A stretch of DNA of 9,732 nucleotides, taken from assembly GCA_036388095.1 (NCBI GenBank), contig DASVSL010000057.1, forward strand, positions 1 through 9,732. Reading direction: 5' to 3'. Positions 1-7,190 of the stretch are shown one piece after another. This DNA is from DASVSL01 sp036388095 (GTDB taxonomy: Bacteria; Patescibacteriota; Saccharimonadia; Saccharimonadales; Saccharimonadaceae). Under the pieces are notes generated by a model. The model had not been told where the DNA came from. It ran no database searches and saw nothing but the letters and a program-made list of their open reading frames with translations. Numbering within the stretch: the first letter of the stretch is position 1; each line of letters starts with the position of its first letter. The position numbers and the translations under genes are program-made.

Positions 1-255
1 TAAACGGTGAATCCCTTTGACCGATGGCTGCACGCGCAGCTCGTCGCCGTCGTGTGCGAGTTCGACAAGACCTTGGCGACGCAGGTTGGCAACGACCGCC
101 AGGCGATCATCAATCAGCAGTTCGACCGGGAAGGCGCCCGCGTTGACCAGTACGTCGTGTAAATTGTCGGCTGTCCCGCGGATGCCCGACAGGCCATTCC
201 CACCGACGATTTCTAGGACGTGGTTGATCGCGGCGGTCATGTCGGCTCGTGTCAT
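1..255 (-). CDS. Hypothetical protein, N-terminal part (runs off the window)
   Basis: An open minus-strand frame begins at ATG 255 and stays open for 85 codons to the window edge, so the C-terminus is missing. The product starts MTRADMTAAINHVLEIVGGN. Residues about 47-85 read like a small winged-helix style segment (LLIDDRLAVVANLRRQGLVE, then a short beta-like stretch), but this is only an impression and I do not recognise the family. The start was chosen because a TATACT box on the minus strand ends 6 nt before this ATG, matching the leaderless pattern of the other genes here. It is divergent from the exonuclease I gene, with about 60 nt between the two starts. Function unknown. Confidence 0.6.
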   Translation of the reverse strand, partial: MTRADMTAAINHVLEIVGGNGLSGIRGTADNLHDVLVNAGAFPVELLIDDRLAVVANLRRQGLVELAHDGDELRVQPSVKGIHRL

Positions 256-261
256 GACGTA

Positions 262-267
262 AGTATA
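262..267 (-). promoter_or_regulatory. -10 box TATACT for the minus-strand gene starting at 255
   Basis: Minus-strand TATACT ends 6 nt before ATG 255, so transcription would start at or next to the start codon. The box sits in a stretch with two GTATAC palindromes (263-268 and 272-277) separated by TAC. No convincing -35 box is seen. Confidence 0.55.
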
Positions 268-298
268 CTACGTATACAAAAATGTATGAGCTGTCTTC

Positions 299-307
299 TG
301 CTATAGT
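299..307 (+). promoter_or_regulatory. Extended -10 promoter (TGcTATAGT) of the exonuclease I gene
   Basis: TG at 299-300 and TATAGT at 302-307 form an extended -10 element. ATG 316 lies 8 nt beyond it, so the mRNA would be leaderless or nearly so. There is no Shine-Dalgarno sequence and no clear -35 box, which fits extended -10 dependence. Confidence 0.55.
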
Positions 308-315
308 GGCCTTAC

Positions 316-1719
316 ATGCAGTCATTCTTTTTTTATGACCTCGAAACCAGCGGGCTGAACCCCCGCAGTAGCCGTATCATGCAGTTTGCCGGCCAACGGA
401 CCGATATGGATTTGCAGCCAATGGGAGAGCCAATCAACGTGTTGGTTCGGCTGACCGACGATGTGCTGCCAGACCCTGGTGCGATTATGGTGACCGGCAT
501 CACACCGCAGTCGACCCTCAGCGACGGTTTGACCGAACCGGAGTTCTGCAAATTGCTGTGCGAAGAAGTCTGTAGCGACGACACGATTACAGTCGGCTTC
601 AATAGTGTCCGGTTCGACGACGAATTTATCCGTCATGCGCTGTGGCGAAACTTCTATGACCCGTACGAATGGTGCTGGAGCAACGGCCGCAGCCGCTGGG
701 ATCTGTTGGATGTCGTGCGGCTGACGCGGGCCCTGCGACCTGACGGCATTGAATGGCCAGTCACCGACGACGGCAAGGCCGTCAACAAACTCGAACTCAT
801 CACCAAGGCTAACGGCCTCGAGCACGCCAAGGCCCACGACGCCCTCAGCGACGTCGAGGCATTGATTGACGTCTCGCGCCTGATCCGTGACCGTCAACCA
901 AAGCTGTTCGATTACCTGCTAAAAATGCGTGACAAAAAAGAAATCGCCAAGTTAGTTACTCTGAACGACCCGCAGCCGTTTGTCTACGCGTCGGGCCGTT
1001 ACGACGCCGCCTACCAAAAAACGACCGTCGTGTACCCGCTGGCGGCCGGTCCACGGTCCAATTCGATCCTGGTGTATGATCTGCGCGTCGATCCGACCCC
1101 GTTTCTTGGGGCTACACCAGCCGCGCTGGCGAGTGTTCTGTTCGCCAGCTGGGAACAGCGCCAAGAACCTGATTTTCAGCGGGTGCCAGTCAAAGAACTT
1201 ATCCTCAACAAATGTCCGGCGGTTTCGCCGATGGGCGTGCTCGACGATGCGACGCAGCAACGACTTGAGATTGACCTGGCGGCCGTACAGGCGAACCGGG
1301 CTACCTTGCGACGCAATCCTAGCTTCGGTGAGGCGATCGCCAAGGCCTTCGAGCAGCGTGAAGCCTTCAAACCCAGCACCGACCCTGAAGCGCAGCTGTA
1401 CGACGGGTTCATTCCGGACGGCGACAAGCGTGGCCTCGCCGCGGTACGGTCGGCAACCGCTGCAACCATCACTGACGTGCCAGCGTTTAGCGATAGCCGT
1501 CTCAACGAGCTGCTCTTTCGCTACAAAGCCCGTTGGTACCCAGGCACACTTAGCGAAGCCGAATCACTCAAATGGGAACAATACCGCAGTGAAAAGTTGC
1601 GCGGTCAGCTACCGAAATATCTTGAATTACTACAGGCAAATGCGAAAGAAGGGAAAGATAGCTACCTGATCGAAGAGTTACAGCTGTGGGCCGAGAACGT
1701 CGCCCCGTCTGATCTATAA
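316..1719 (+). CDS. sbcB: Exodeoxyribonuclease I
   Basis: Exonuclease I degrades single-stranded DNA 3' to 5' and acts in recombination and mismatch repair clean-up, usually recruited by SSB. The 467-residue product is close to the 475 residues of E. coli SbcB and complete. The DEDDh active site is visible: D8 and E10 in YDLET, D101 in FNSVRFDDEF, and H174 and D179 in AHDALSDVEA. These match E. coli D15, E17, D108, H181 and D186 with a constant offset of 7. Other family landmarks are PGAIMVTGITPQ (55-65), RNFYDPYEW (111-119) with SRWDLLDVVR following, RPDGIEWP (141-148), and the C-terminal block LLFRYKARWYPGTLSEAE. The start is set by the promoter just upstream. Its stop lies 4 nt from the stop of a convergent small gene, leaving no room for a dedicated terminator. 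Confidence 0.95.
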   Translation: MQSFFFYDLETSGLNPRSSRIMQFAGQRTDMDLQPMGEPINVLVRLTDDVLPDPGAIMVTGITPQSTLSDGLTEPEFCKLLCEEVCSDDTITVGFNSVRFDDEFIRHALWRNFYDPYEWCWSNGRSRWDLLDVVRLTRALRPDGIEWPVTDDGKAVNKLELITKANGLEHAKAHDALSDVEALIDVSRLIRDRQPKLFDYLLKMRDKKEIAKLVTLNDPQPFVYASGRYDAAYQKTTVVYPLAAGPRSNSILVYDLRVDPTPFLGATPAALASVLFASWEQRQEPDFQRVPVKELILNKCPAVSPMGVLDDATQQRLEIDLAAVQANRATLRRNPSFGEAIAKAFEQREAFKPSTDPEAQLYDGFIPDGDKRGLAAVRSATAATITDVPAFSDSRLNELLFRYKARWYPGTLSEAESLKWEQYRSEKLRGQLPKYLELLQANAKEGKDSYLIEELQLWAENVAPSDL

Positions 1720-1723
1720 CCGA

Positions 1724-2086
1724 TTACCAACCAGCGATACGCGGTCGGCGTCGGGCAATCGCTACAGCGCGCTGACGAATTCGCTCAGCTCGTAACGCCA
1801 AATAATTCGGTGCCGGAGCGGCCTGTTTTTTCGAGCGACGACGTGTCTTTTTGGTCGCTTGCACTTCACCAATATACATTGGCTGGCGCCGGAGCCACGC
1901 AATTGCGGCGAGCCCGAAGAGTGGGTAGGTGAAGAAAATAATCCACGCCGGTATGACAGAGACCCCGTCGGGTAGCCGACCTAAGACGACGAGCAAGATC
2001 ACATAGTTAAGCAGGGCTGTCTGCGTAAGGACAACATAAAGGGCGAGGCATACCCACGCCCAGGTCAGCACTTGCCACCTGTTCAT
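1724..2086 (-). CDS. Small two-helix membrane protein with basic C-terminal tail
   Basis: This 120-residue protein is not a family I recognise. Two hydrophobic segments (about residues 9-36 and 45-64) are separated by a short polar loop, GRLPDGVSV. The C-terminal third is strongly basic, with a TRRRSKK run and further arginine-rich stretches to the end, so a cytoplasmic tail that contacts nucleic acid, ribosomes or acidic lipids is possible but unproven. ATG 2086 (MNRWQV) is preferred over the TTG 6 nt upstream, because a minus-strand TATACT ends 6 nt before ATG 2086. It follows the PGPGW gene on the same strand after a 35-nt gap but has its own promoter. It is convergent with exonuclease I. 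Confidence 0.75.
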   Translation of the reverse strand: MNRWQVLTWAWVCLALYVVLTQTALLNYVILLVVLGRLPDGVSVIPAWIIFFTYPLFGLAAIAWLRRQPMYIGEVQATKKTRRRSKKQAAPAPNYLALRAERIRQRAVAIARRRPRIAGW

Positions 2087-2092
2087 ATACAA

Positions 2093-2098
2093 AGTATA
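2093..2098 (-). promoter_or_regulatory. -10 box TATACT for the gene starting at 2086
   Basis: Minus-strand TATACT is followed by 6 nt and then ATG, predicting a leaderless transcript. A weak -35-like TTGCAT (minus strand, 2121-2116) lies 17 nt upstream. The box falls between two same-strand genes, so the downstream gene need not depend on read-through. Confidence 0.55.
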
Positions 2099-2121
2099 TC
2101 ACATTATTGAAATAAATGCAA

Positions 2122-2448
2122 CTACAATATGTGATTAAAGAATTGGTAGATACCATACCCGATTAACGCGACACCAAAAACAATCAAAAGTGACGTAAGA
2201 ATCGGGTGCCTGCGAGCTTGCCGACCGATGTCACTGACGCCGTCTAAAATGATCTGTTGCAAACGCCGAGCCCAGGCAAACTCAGTAGCCAGGACGGCAA
2301 TACCAAGCAAAAACGGCACCATGCCACCAGGCCCGGGAATCCAGCCGATTAGACCAGCCAGCACGATCAGTAAAAAGCCAAGAATGAACACCAGGACACG
2401 CCGTGGTTTACGGGGGACTCGCTGCCAGGTAGTTTTCATTCGTTCCAT
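2122..2448 (-). CDS. PGPGW-family small transmembrane protein
   Basis: The 108-residue product (start MERMKTTWQRVPRKPRRVLV) carries the hallmark WIPGPGG within a hydrophobic region, followed by LLGIAVLATEFAWARRL. This is the signature of the putative transmembrane PGPGW family, where the consensus is PGPGW then hydrophobic residues then LATEFxWARR. Here the Trp of PGPGW is replaced by Gly. There are two adjacent hydrophobic stretches before and after the PGPG turn (about 18-34 and 39-54) and another near the C-terminus (about 83-102). The biochemical role of the family is unknown. A longer reading from GTG 2469 is rejected because it would begin upstream of the TATACT box at 2463-2458. The gene is divergent from uvrA. 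Confidence 0.8.
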   Translation of the reverse strand: MERMKTTWQRVPRKPRRVLVFILGFLLIVLAGLIGWIPGPGGMVPFLLGIAVLATEFAWARRLQQIILDGVSDIGRQARRHPILTSLLIVFGVALIGYGIYQFFNHIL

Positions 2449-2457
2449 ATACGACTC

Positions 2458-2463
2458 AGTATA
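2458..2463 (-). promoter_or_regulatory. -10 box TATACT for the PGPGW gene
   Basis: Minus-strand TATACT lies 9 nt before ATG 2448, giving a predicted leader of at most a few nucleotides. It is back to back with the uvrA promoter, only 30 nt away, so the two divergent promoters share one short region. Confidence 0.5.
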
Positions 2464-2469
2464 GCCCAC

Positions 2470-2499
2470 GTGACATGGACCGGGGTCAGCGCGTATACT
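2470..2499 (+). promoter_or_regulatory. uvrA promoter (GTGACA -35, TATACT -10)
   Basis: GTGACA at 2470-2475 and TATACT at 2494-2499 are separated by 18 nt. An ATG at 2502 lies only 2 nt after the -10 box and would normally not be transcribed. The in-frame ATG at 2508 is 8 nt after it and would sit at the transcription start. This decides the uvrA start and makes the mRNA leaderless. Confidence 0.6.
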
Positions 2500-2507
2500 A
2501 GATGGGC

Positions 2508-5318
2508 ATGTCTGGAGTTATCCGAGTTACCGGTGCGCGCGAGCACAACCTAAGGAATGTCACCGTAGAAATCCCACGTGACAAATTAGTTGTCATTACA
2601 GGCCTCAGTGGGTCTGGCAAATCATCACTCGCGTTCGACACCATCTACGCCGAGGGTCAGCGCCGCTACGTCGAAAGTCTTAGCAGCTACGCCCGGCAAT
2701 TCTTAGGGTTGATGGAAAAACCTGACGTCGACCAGATCGACGGTCTTAGCCCGGCTATCTCGATCGACCAAAAATCGACCAGCCGAAACCCCCGTAGTAC
2801 CGTGGCGACCGTCACCGAAATCTACGACTACCTGCGACTATTTTACGCCCGCGTCGGTGTGCCGCACTGTCCGATCGACGGCAATGCCGTCACTCGCCGC
2901 ACACCACAAGTCATCGTCGACGAAGTTATGAAGTTCGATGCTGGTAAACGCCTGATGCTACTGGCCCCCGTCGTCATCGACAAAAAGGGTGAATTCGCCC
3001 ATGTCCCCGAACAGTACACCCGGCTTGGCTTTGCCCGTGCCCGGGTTGACGGCGTTGTCTATGCGCTCGATGAATTCCCAATTCTCGACAAGAAGTACAA
3101 GCATTCGATCGAAGTCGTCATCGACCGTGTTGTCATGGGTGACGAAGTTCGTACCCGTGTCGCGCAGTCGGTCGAACAAGCCCTGGACATCGGTGGCGGC
3201 ACGATCATGGTCCTCGACGCCGAAACGAACGAGACGCACCTGTATTCACAGCGCTACGCCTGTATCGACCACCCCGACATCGTCATTCCCGAGCTCGAAC
3301 CCCGTCTGTTTTCATTCAACTCACCATTTGGTGCCTGTCCCGTCTGTACTGGTCTCGGTAGCCGTCTCGAAGTCGACCCTGAACTAGTTTTCAACCCGAA
3401 TCTGACCATTGCCGAAGGTGCTATCCGGCCTTACAACCGGGTCAACTCCGACGCCTGGTACATGAAAAAACTCGCTGCCGTCGGCGAGGCGCACGGCTTC
3501 TCGACCCACACCCGCGTCGGTGACCTGAAGCCAGAAGATCTCGAAAAAGTTCTCTATGGCACCGGTAATCAAAAGTACCGTGTCCGGCTCAACGTCGGCC
3601 GCCACTTTGACAGTATGTACGAAGGGGTCGTCCCAAACCTCGAACGCCGCCACCGTGAAACCGACAGCGAATTCATGCGCCGTGACATCGAGCGCTTTAT
3701 GCGCGAAAGTGCCTGCCATGCCTGCAAAGGCAAGCGCCTCAAGCCTGAAGTTTTGGCCGTCACGATCCACGGCCTGTCTATCATGGATATCTGTGAGCTG
3801 TCTGTTTCAGACGCGTTGACGCTGTTTCACGACACCCTCCAGCTCGACGCCAAAGAAAAGCAGATTGCCACGCAGATTTTCAAAGAAATCACCTCGCGGC
3901 TTGGTTTCATGAACGATGTAGGACTCAGTTACCTCGAACTCGCTCGTGCCGCCAATACGCTATCCGGTGGCGAAGCCCAGCGCATCCGCCTGGCCACCCA
4001 AATCGGGTCTGGCTTGCAGGGCGTCTTGTACGTGCTGGACGAGCCAAGTATCGGCTTGCACCAGCGTGATAACGACCGCTTGATCGCGACCCTGAAGCAC
4101 CTGCGTGACCTTGGTAACACCGTCCTGGTCGTCGAGCATGACGAAGACACCATTCGCCAAGCCGACTATCTGCTCGATATCGGTCCTGGCGCCGGTGTCC
4201 ATGGCGGTAAGGTTATGGCACGCGGCACGCCCGACGAAGTCGCCAACGACCCCGCCAGCATTACCGGCCGTTACCTCAGTGGCGTCGAGTCGATCGAAGT
4301 CCCTAAAAAGCGCCGCAAAGCACGTGACAAAGCTCTGACCATCAAGGGTGCCCGCGAACATAATCTCAAAAACGTCACCGTCGATATTCCGCTCGGCCTG
4401 ATGACGGTCGTCTCTGGTGTCAGTGGGTCTGGCAAATCAACCCTAATCAATGACATTCTGGCCAAAGAATTGGCCGCTCGTTTGCACCGCGCCCACGATG
4501 TCGCCGGGTCGCATGATGACATCACCGGAATCGAGCACCTCGACAAAGTCATCGTCATCGACCAGTCACCAATCGGTCGTACGCCGCGTTCTAACCCGGC
4601 GACCTACACCGGCGTCTTCACGGCCATCCGTGAATTATTCGCCAGTACTCCAGAAGCCGAGATCCGCGGCTACAAAGCCGGCCGCTTTAGTTTTAACGTC
4701 CGCGGTGGCCGCTGCGAAAACTGCCAGGGCGACGGCGTCATCAAGATCGAGATGCACTTTTTGCCCGACGTCTACGTCGAATGCGAGATCTGTCACGGCA
4801 AGCGCTACAACCGCGAAGCCCTCGAGGTGCTGTATAAGGGCGAAACTATCTCGGACATCCTGGGTATGACCGTCGAGCAAGCCGCCAAATTTTTCGAAAA
4901 CTTGCCAGCCATCAAGCGCAAGATGGACACCCTGGTTGAAGTCGGCCTCGGGTACATCAAGCTCGGCCAACCTGCCACGACGTTTAGTGGTGGTGAAGCG
5001 CAGCGCATCAAACTCGCCACCGAGCTCAGCCGCCGCGCCACAGGCAAGACGCTCTACATTCTGGACGAGCCCACGACCGGACTGCACAGCGCCGATGTCA
5101 AAAAACTCCTGCATGTCCTGCAAGCACTGGTTGCGACGGGTAACAGCATGGTCATCATCGAACACAACCTCGACGTCATAAAATCGGCCGACCACCTCAT
5201 CGACATGGGTCCCGAAGGCGGCAACGCTGGTGGCCAAATTGTCGGCGTCGGTACCCCCGAGCAGATTACGAAGGTCAAAGATTCATTTACCGGCAAATAC
5301 CTTAAGTCGATGCTATAA
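2508..5318 (+). CDS. uvrA: UvrABC system protein A (excision nuclease ATPase subunit)
   Basis: UvrA is the dimeric ABC-type ATPase that finds bulky DNA lesions with UvrB in nucleotide excision repair. The 936-residue protein is full length for the family. Both ATPase halves are intact. The first has Walker A GLSGSGKS (about 32-39), signature LSGGEAQRIRLA (from 485) and Walker B with VLDEPSIGLH. The second has Walker A GVSGSGKS (about 637-644), signature FSGGEAQRIKLA (from 826) and ILDEPTTGLH. The C-terminal zinc finger is CENC/CEIC, with cysteines at about 736, 739, 759 and 762. N-terminal zinc-site pairs CPVC and CHAC are also present. ATG 2508 is preferred over ATG 2502 on promoter spacing; 2502 would add two residues. 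The last 67 nt recur about 2.17 kb downstream as a diverged tail, so the 3' end may have been replaced during an integration. Confidence 0.97.
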   Translation: MSGVIRVTGAREHNLRNVTVEIPRDKLVVITGLSGSGKSSLAFDTIYAEGQRRYVESLSSYARQFLGLMEKPDVDQIDGLSPAISIDQKSTSRNPRSTVATVTEIYDYLRLFYARVGVPHCPIDGNAVTRRTPQVIVDEVMKFDAGKRLMLLAPVVIDKKGEFAHVPEQYTRLGFARARVDGVVYALDEFPILDKKYKHSIEVVIDRVVMGDEVRTRVAQSVEQALDIGGGTIMVLDAETNETHLYSQRYACIDHPDIVIPELEPRLFSFNSPFGACPVCTGLGSRLEVDPELVFNPNLTIAEGAIRPYNRVNSDAWYMKKLAAVGEAHGFSTHTRVGDLKPEDLEKVLYGTGNQKYRVRLNVGRHFDSMYEGVVPNLERRHRETDSEFMRRDIERFMRESACHACKGKRLKPEVLAVTIHGLSIMDICELSVSDALTLFHDTLQLDAKEKQIATQIFKEITSRLGFMNDVGLSYLELARAANTLSGGEAQRIRLATQIGSGLQGVLYVLDEPSIGLHQRDNDRLIATLKHLRDLGNTVLVVEHDEDTIRQADYLLDIGPGAGVHGGKVMARGTPDEVANDPASITGRYLSGVESIEVPKKRRKARDKALTIKGAREHNLKNVTVDIPLGLMTVVSGVSGSGKSTLINDILAKELAARLHRAHDVAGSHDDITGIEHLDKVIVIDQSPIGRTPRSNPATYTGVFTAIRELFASTPEAEIRGYKAGRFSFNVRGGRCENCQGDGVIKIEMHFLPDVYVECEICHGKRYNREALEVLYKGETISDILGMTVEQAAKFFENLPAIKRKMDTLVEVGLGYIKLGQPATTFSGGEAQRIKLATELSRRATGKTLYILDEPTTGLHSADVKKLLHVLQALVATGNSMVIIEHNLDVIKSADHLIDMGPEGGNAGGQIVGVGTPEQITKVKDSFTGKYLKSML
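5252..5318 (+). repeat. Left copy of a 67-nt uvrA 3'-end repeat (possible attachment-site copy)
   Basis: The last 67 nt of intact uvrA match 7422-7488 at 60 of 67 positions in the same orientation, with no gaps and a constant offset of 2170. Mismatches are at 5255, 5275, 5285, 5291, 5300, 5303 and 5318. The two copies bracket the flotillin/NfeD module. Confidence 0.9.
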
Positions 5319-5423
5319 ACTTCGAGCTCGATGGGCCAAGCTGATCGTACTCAAAAAACTTCGGACGTGATAAACCTTAAATTACTCTCCTAAGTTCTCA
5401 AATGATTAAGAAATTAGGGGAGT

Positions 5424-5446
5424 GGGGACCGCTGGTTGCGGTCCCC
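5424..5446 (-). terminator. GC-rich hairpin downstream of the NfeD-like gene
   Basis: GGGGACCGC (5424-5432) and GCGGTCCCC (5438-5446) form a perfect 9-bp stem with a 5-nt loop. On the minus strand it lies about 20 nt after the NfeD-like stop and is followed by ACTCCCCTAATTTCTT, with only a weak T-run. GC-rich stems with poor U-tracts are common terminators in actinobacteria. It may also stop uvrA transcription from the other side. Confidence 0.65.
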
Positions 5447-5449
5447 GTA

Positions 5450-5467
5450 AGGTCTAATCAAAGACCT
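5450..5467 (-). terminator. Second small hairpin overlapping the NfeD-like stop codon
   Basis: AGGTCT (5450-5455) and AGACCT (5462-5467) can pair over a 6-nt loop. On the minus strand the hairpin starts in the stop codon of the NfeD-like gene and sits just before the stronger 9-bp hairpin. It may assist termination or protect the 3' end. It is weak on its own. Confidence 0.4.
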
Positions 5468-5693
5468 AATCGTCACCTAGTGCCATCACGAGGACGGTAC
5501 GCGGAGGACGATATTCCACCACCAACACGGTGCTTCCGATCGGGAAGGCCGTGTTCTCATCGAACGGCAGAGCGTAGAATCTCTCCACGCCCCCTCGGAT
5601 CTCGATTCTGACCTCGCCGATCGTACCTGTCCTGACCTCGCCAGTGACTTGGCCAACCAGGCCGTACGGCGGGTTAGACGACGTGCGCGTCAC
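5466..5693 (-). CDS. NfeD-like OB-fold protein, soluble short form
   Basis: NfeD proteins pair with flotillins or stomatins at the membrane and usually have transmembrane segments followed by a C-terminal OB-fold. This product of about 75 residues is essentially only the OB-fold. GLVGQVTGEV opens the barrel, then GEVRIEIRGGVERFYALP, then FPIGSTVLVVEYRPPRTVLV, the order seen in NfeD C-terminal domains. No transmembrane helix is visible. GTG 5693 is the suggested start, overlapping the flotillin stop by 20 nt and suggesting translational coupling. The frame is open to TTG 5750, so the start is uncertain. The NfeD assignment rests on the strand pattern plus position next to flotillin, not on a conserved catalytic residue. 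Alternatively it is a generic OB-fold protein. Confidence 0.65.
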   Translation of the reverse strand: MTRTSSNPPYGLVGQVTGEVRTGTIGEVRIEIRGGVERFYALPFDENTAFPIGSTVLVVEYRPPRTVLVMALGDD

Positions 5694-7071
5694 CGGATTG
5701 GGTGGCGACACCGTTGCTGGAAGCAGCGGAAGTCGACCCGACCTGGTCAACGGATACCTTGGAGGCTGACCCCTTGAGCACCTCGAAGGCCTGAGAGCCG
5801 ACGGTCATGAGAGACATCAGGGTCTTGTTCATCCCCTCTGCCCCGTCGAGAACCGTGAGGGTGTCGACGTTGTCGTACATGCCTGCGGCAGCGGCGACCA
5901 CCTGGGGCAACTGCTCGACCATCATCTGGCCCAGCAGTGCTTCCTGGTTGGCGGCGACGCCTTCGGCCTTCGCCTTGAGTGCGTCACCCTCTGCCTCACC
6001 GCGGGCGCGGATGATGTCTGCGTCTGCCTCACCGCGGGCGCGGTCAGCTTCTGCTTGAGCAAGACCACGCGTGCGTGTCGACTCGGCATCCGCCTGAGCG
6101 GCCAGGATGGCGGACTGGCGAGCCGCTTCTGCGCGCTTCGTGGTGGCGTAAGCGTCGGCGTCTGCGACCAAACGGACCTCGGCGTTGAGCTCTTGCTCGC
6201 GGACCGATGCCTGACGCTGGGCCAACAATGCCTCCTGCTCGAGGACTTCCTGCTGCGCCCTGGTGTGAGCGAGCGGTCCCTGCTGAGATGCCTCTGCCTG
6301 ACGCGCCTCGACCTCGGCCTGGATGGCTGCGGTCTGGATGGACGTCTCACGTCTGGCCGTAGCCTTCGCGATCTCAGCTCGCTGCTCGACCGCGGTTGCG
6401 GCCTCGTCGGCCTGGGCCTCGGCGATGCGGGCATCGCTTTGAACCCGGGCCAGGTGTGGGGCGGCGATGTTCTTGACATACAGCGACGGGTCCTCGATCT
6501 CCTGGATTTGCAGTGAGTTGATGACCAAGCCCAATGCCTCGGACTCCGCCGAACAGGCCTGGCGGGTCTGCGCGGTGAGTGCATTGCGGTCCTGGATCAT
6601 TTCCTCGACGCTCATACCGCCCACGATGGAGCGGAGCTGTCCGCCGAAGACATCTTCCATCTCGGCGCGCATGTCGCCTCCGTGGTCACCGGTGAACCGA
6701 CGTGCCGCGTTGGCGATGGAGCGCTGGTCGTCGCCGACCTTGAAGATGACGACACCCTTCACCCCCACCTCGATGCCTTGCCTGGTGGGGCACTTGACAT
6801 GCGGTGTCACCTTCTTGAGGCTGAGATCGAGGACCTCAACCCTCTCGATAAGAGGGTTGATGAGTGTGCCGTTGCCCGACACAATCCGGAACTGCAGGCT
6901 GTCTGGCTCGTCTGGCTCCGTCGGACGCTTACGTCCCGAGATGATCAGTGCCTGGCTGGCAGCTGCGACTTTCCAGAGCATCTTGTAGACGGCGAAGATC
7001 ACAACGAGCAGCGTGACAAGCAAGATGAAACCTAGGACCGTGATGACGGCCCAGGTTGGGATGGAGTCCAT
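5674..7071 (-). CDS. Flotillin-like SPFH-domain membrane protein
   Basis: Flotillins are membrane-anchored scaffold proteins that oligomerise and organise membrane microdomains. The 465-residue product has an N-terminal transmembrane helix (about 6-31), an SPFH domain (about 40-215, with QALIISG, VSGNGTLINPLIERVEVLDLS, VGVKGVVIFKVG and NSLQIQEIEDP), and a long Ala/Glu/Arg/Gln coiled coil (about 225-385). A C-terminal region then contains LLGQMMVEQLPQVVAAAAGM and ends in a Ser/Gly-rich tail. ATG 7071 is preferred over an in-frame TTG at 7116, because AGAAAGGAAGGG (a Shine-Dalgarno-like run) precedes it by about 8-10 nt and the region around 7116 forms a leader hairpin. It is the first gene of a two-gene unit with the NfeD-like ORF. 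Its expression signals and GC level differ from neighbouring genes, suggesting transfer. Confidence 0.9.
   Translation of the reverse strand: MDSIPTWAVITVLGFILLVTLLVVIFAVYKMLWKVAAASQALIISGRKRPTEPDEPDSLQFRIVSGNGTLINPLIERVEVLDLSLKKVTPHVKCPTRQGIEVGVKGVVIFKVGDDQRSIANAARRFTGDHGGDMRAEMEDVFGGQLRSIVGGMSVEEMIQDRNALTAQTRQACSAESEALGLVINSLQIQEIEDPSLYVKNIAAPHLARVQSDARIAEAQADEAATAVEQRAEIAKATARRETSIQTAAIQAEVEARQAEASQQGPLAHTRAQQEVLEQEALLAQRQASVREQELNAEVRLVADADAYATTKRAEAARQSAILAAQADAESTRTRGLAQAEADRARGEADADIIRARGEAEGDALKAKAEGVAANQEALLGQMMVEQLPQVVAAAAGMYDNVDTLTVLDGAEGMNKTLMSLMTVGSQAFEVLKGSASKVSVDQVGSTSAASSNGVATQSGDAHVV
5990..6043 (-). repeat. Two perfect 21-nt direct repeats in the flotillin coiled coil
   Basis: Bases 5990-6010 and 6023-6043 are identical and spaced 33 nt apart (11 codons). 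They encode repeated ARGEA units in RARGEADADIIRARGEAEG. The 11-residue period fits a hendecad coiled coil. Identity at DNA level suggests recent duplication or recombination within the rod, so rod length may vary between strains. Confidence 0.75.
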
Positions 7072-7108
7072 GTGGAGGACCCTTCCTTTCTGTGATGGTG
7101 GTGTGAAA

Positions 7109-7138
7109 AGGTGCAACGCAAGGCGATGCGGAGCACCT
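7109..7138 (-). promoter_or_regulatory. Hairpin in the 5' leader of the flotillin mRNA
   Basis: AGGTGC (7109-7114) pairs with GCACCT (7133-7138), and CGCA (7117-7120) pairs with TGCG (7127-7130), leaving a 2x2 internal loop and a 6-nt terminal loop. It lies between the predicted transcription start (near 7148) and ATG 7071. It leaves the Shine-Dalgarno region free, so it may stabilise the 5' end or bind a regulator. No known riboswitch is recognised. Confidence 0.5.
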
Positions 7139-7154
7139 CTTACATGACATCACT

Positions 7155-7182
7155 ATTATACTATATAATCATATATTGTCAA
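7155..7182 (-). promoter_or_regulatory. Canonical sigma70-type promoter of the flotillin gene
   Basis: On the minus strand, TTGACA (7182-7177) and TATAAT (7160-7155) are exact consensus boxes with a 16-nt spacer. Transcription would start near 7148, leaving a leader of about 75 nt. The -35 box overlaps a palindrome, GTCAA-TAT-TTGAC (7178-7190), a possible operator. It contrasts with the TATACT leaderless promoters of the other genes. Confidence 0.8.
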
Positions 7183-7190
7183 TATTTGAC

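Noticed and set aside
322..897. Long minus-strand open frames opposite sbcB, and similar ones opposite uvrA and flotillin
   Set aside because: They lie fully antisense to clearly conserved coding sequence and show no family features; GC-rich codon use explains them.
2449..2469. Longer start (GTG 2469) for the PGPGW protein
   Set aside because: The extension encodes GYTESY only because it reads through the TATACT promoter box; it would lie upstream of the predicted transcription start.
7072..7116. Longer start (TTG 7116) for the flotillin
   Set aside because: It has no ribosome binding site and begins next to the leader hairpin, while ATG 7071 has a Shine-Dalgarno-like run and opens directly into the membrane helix.
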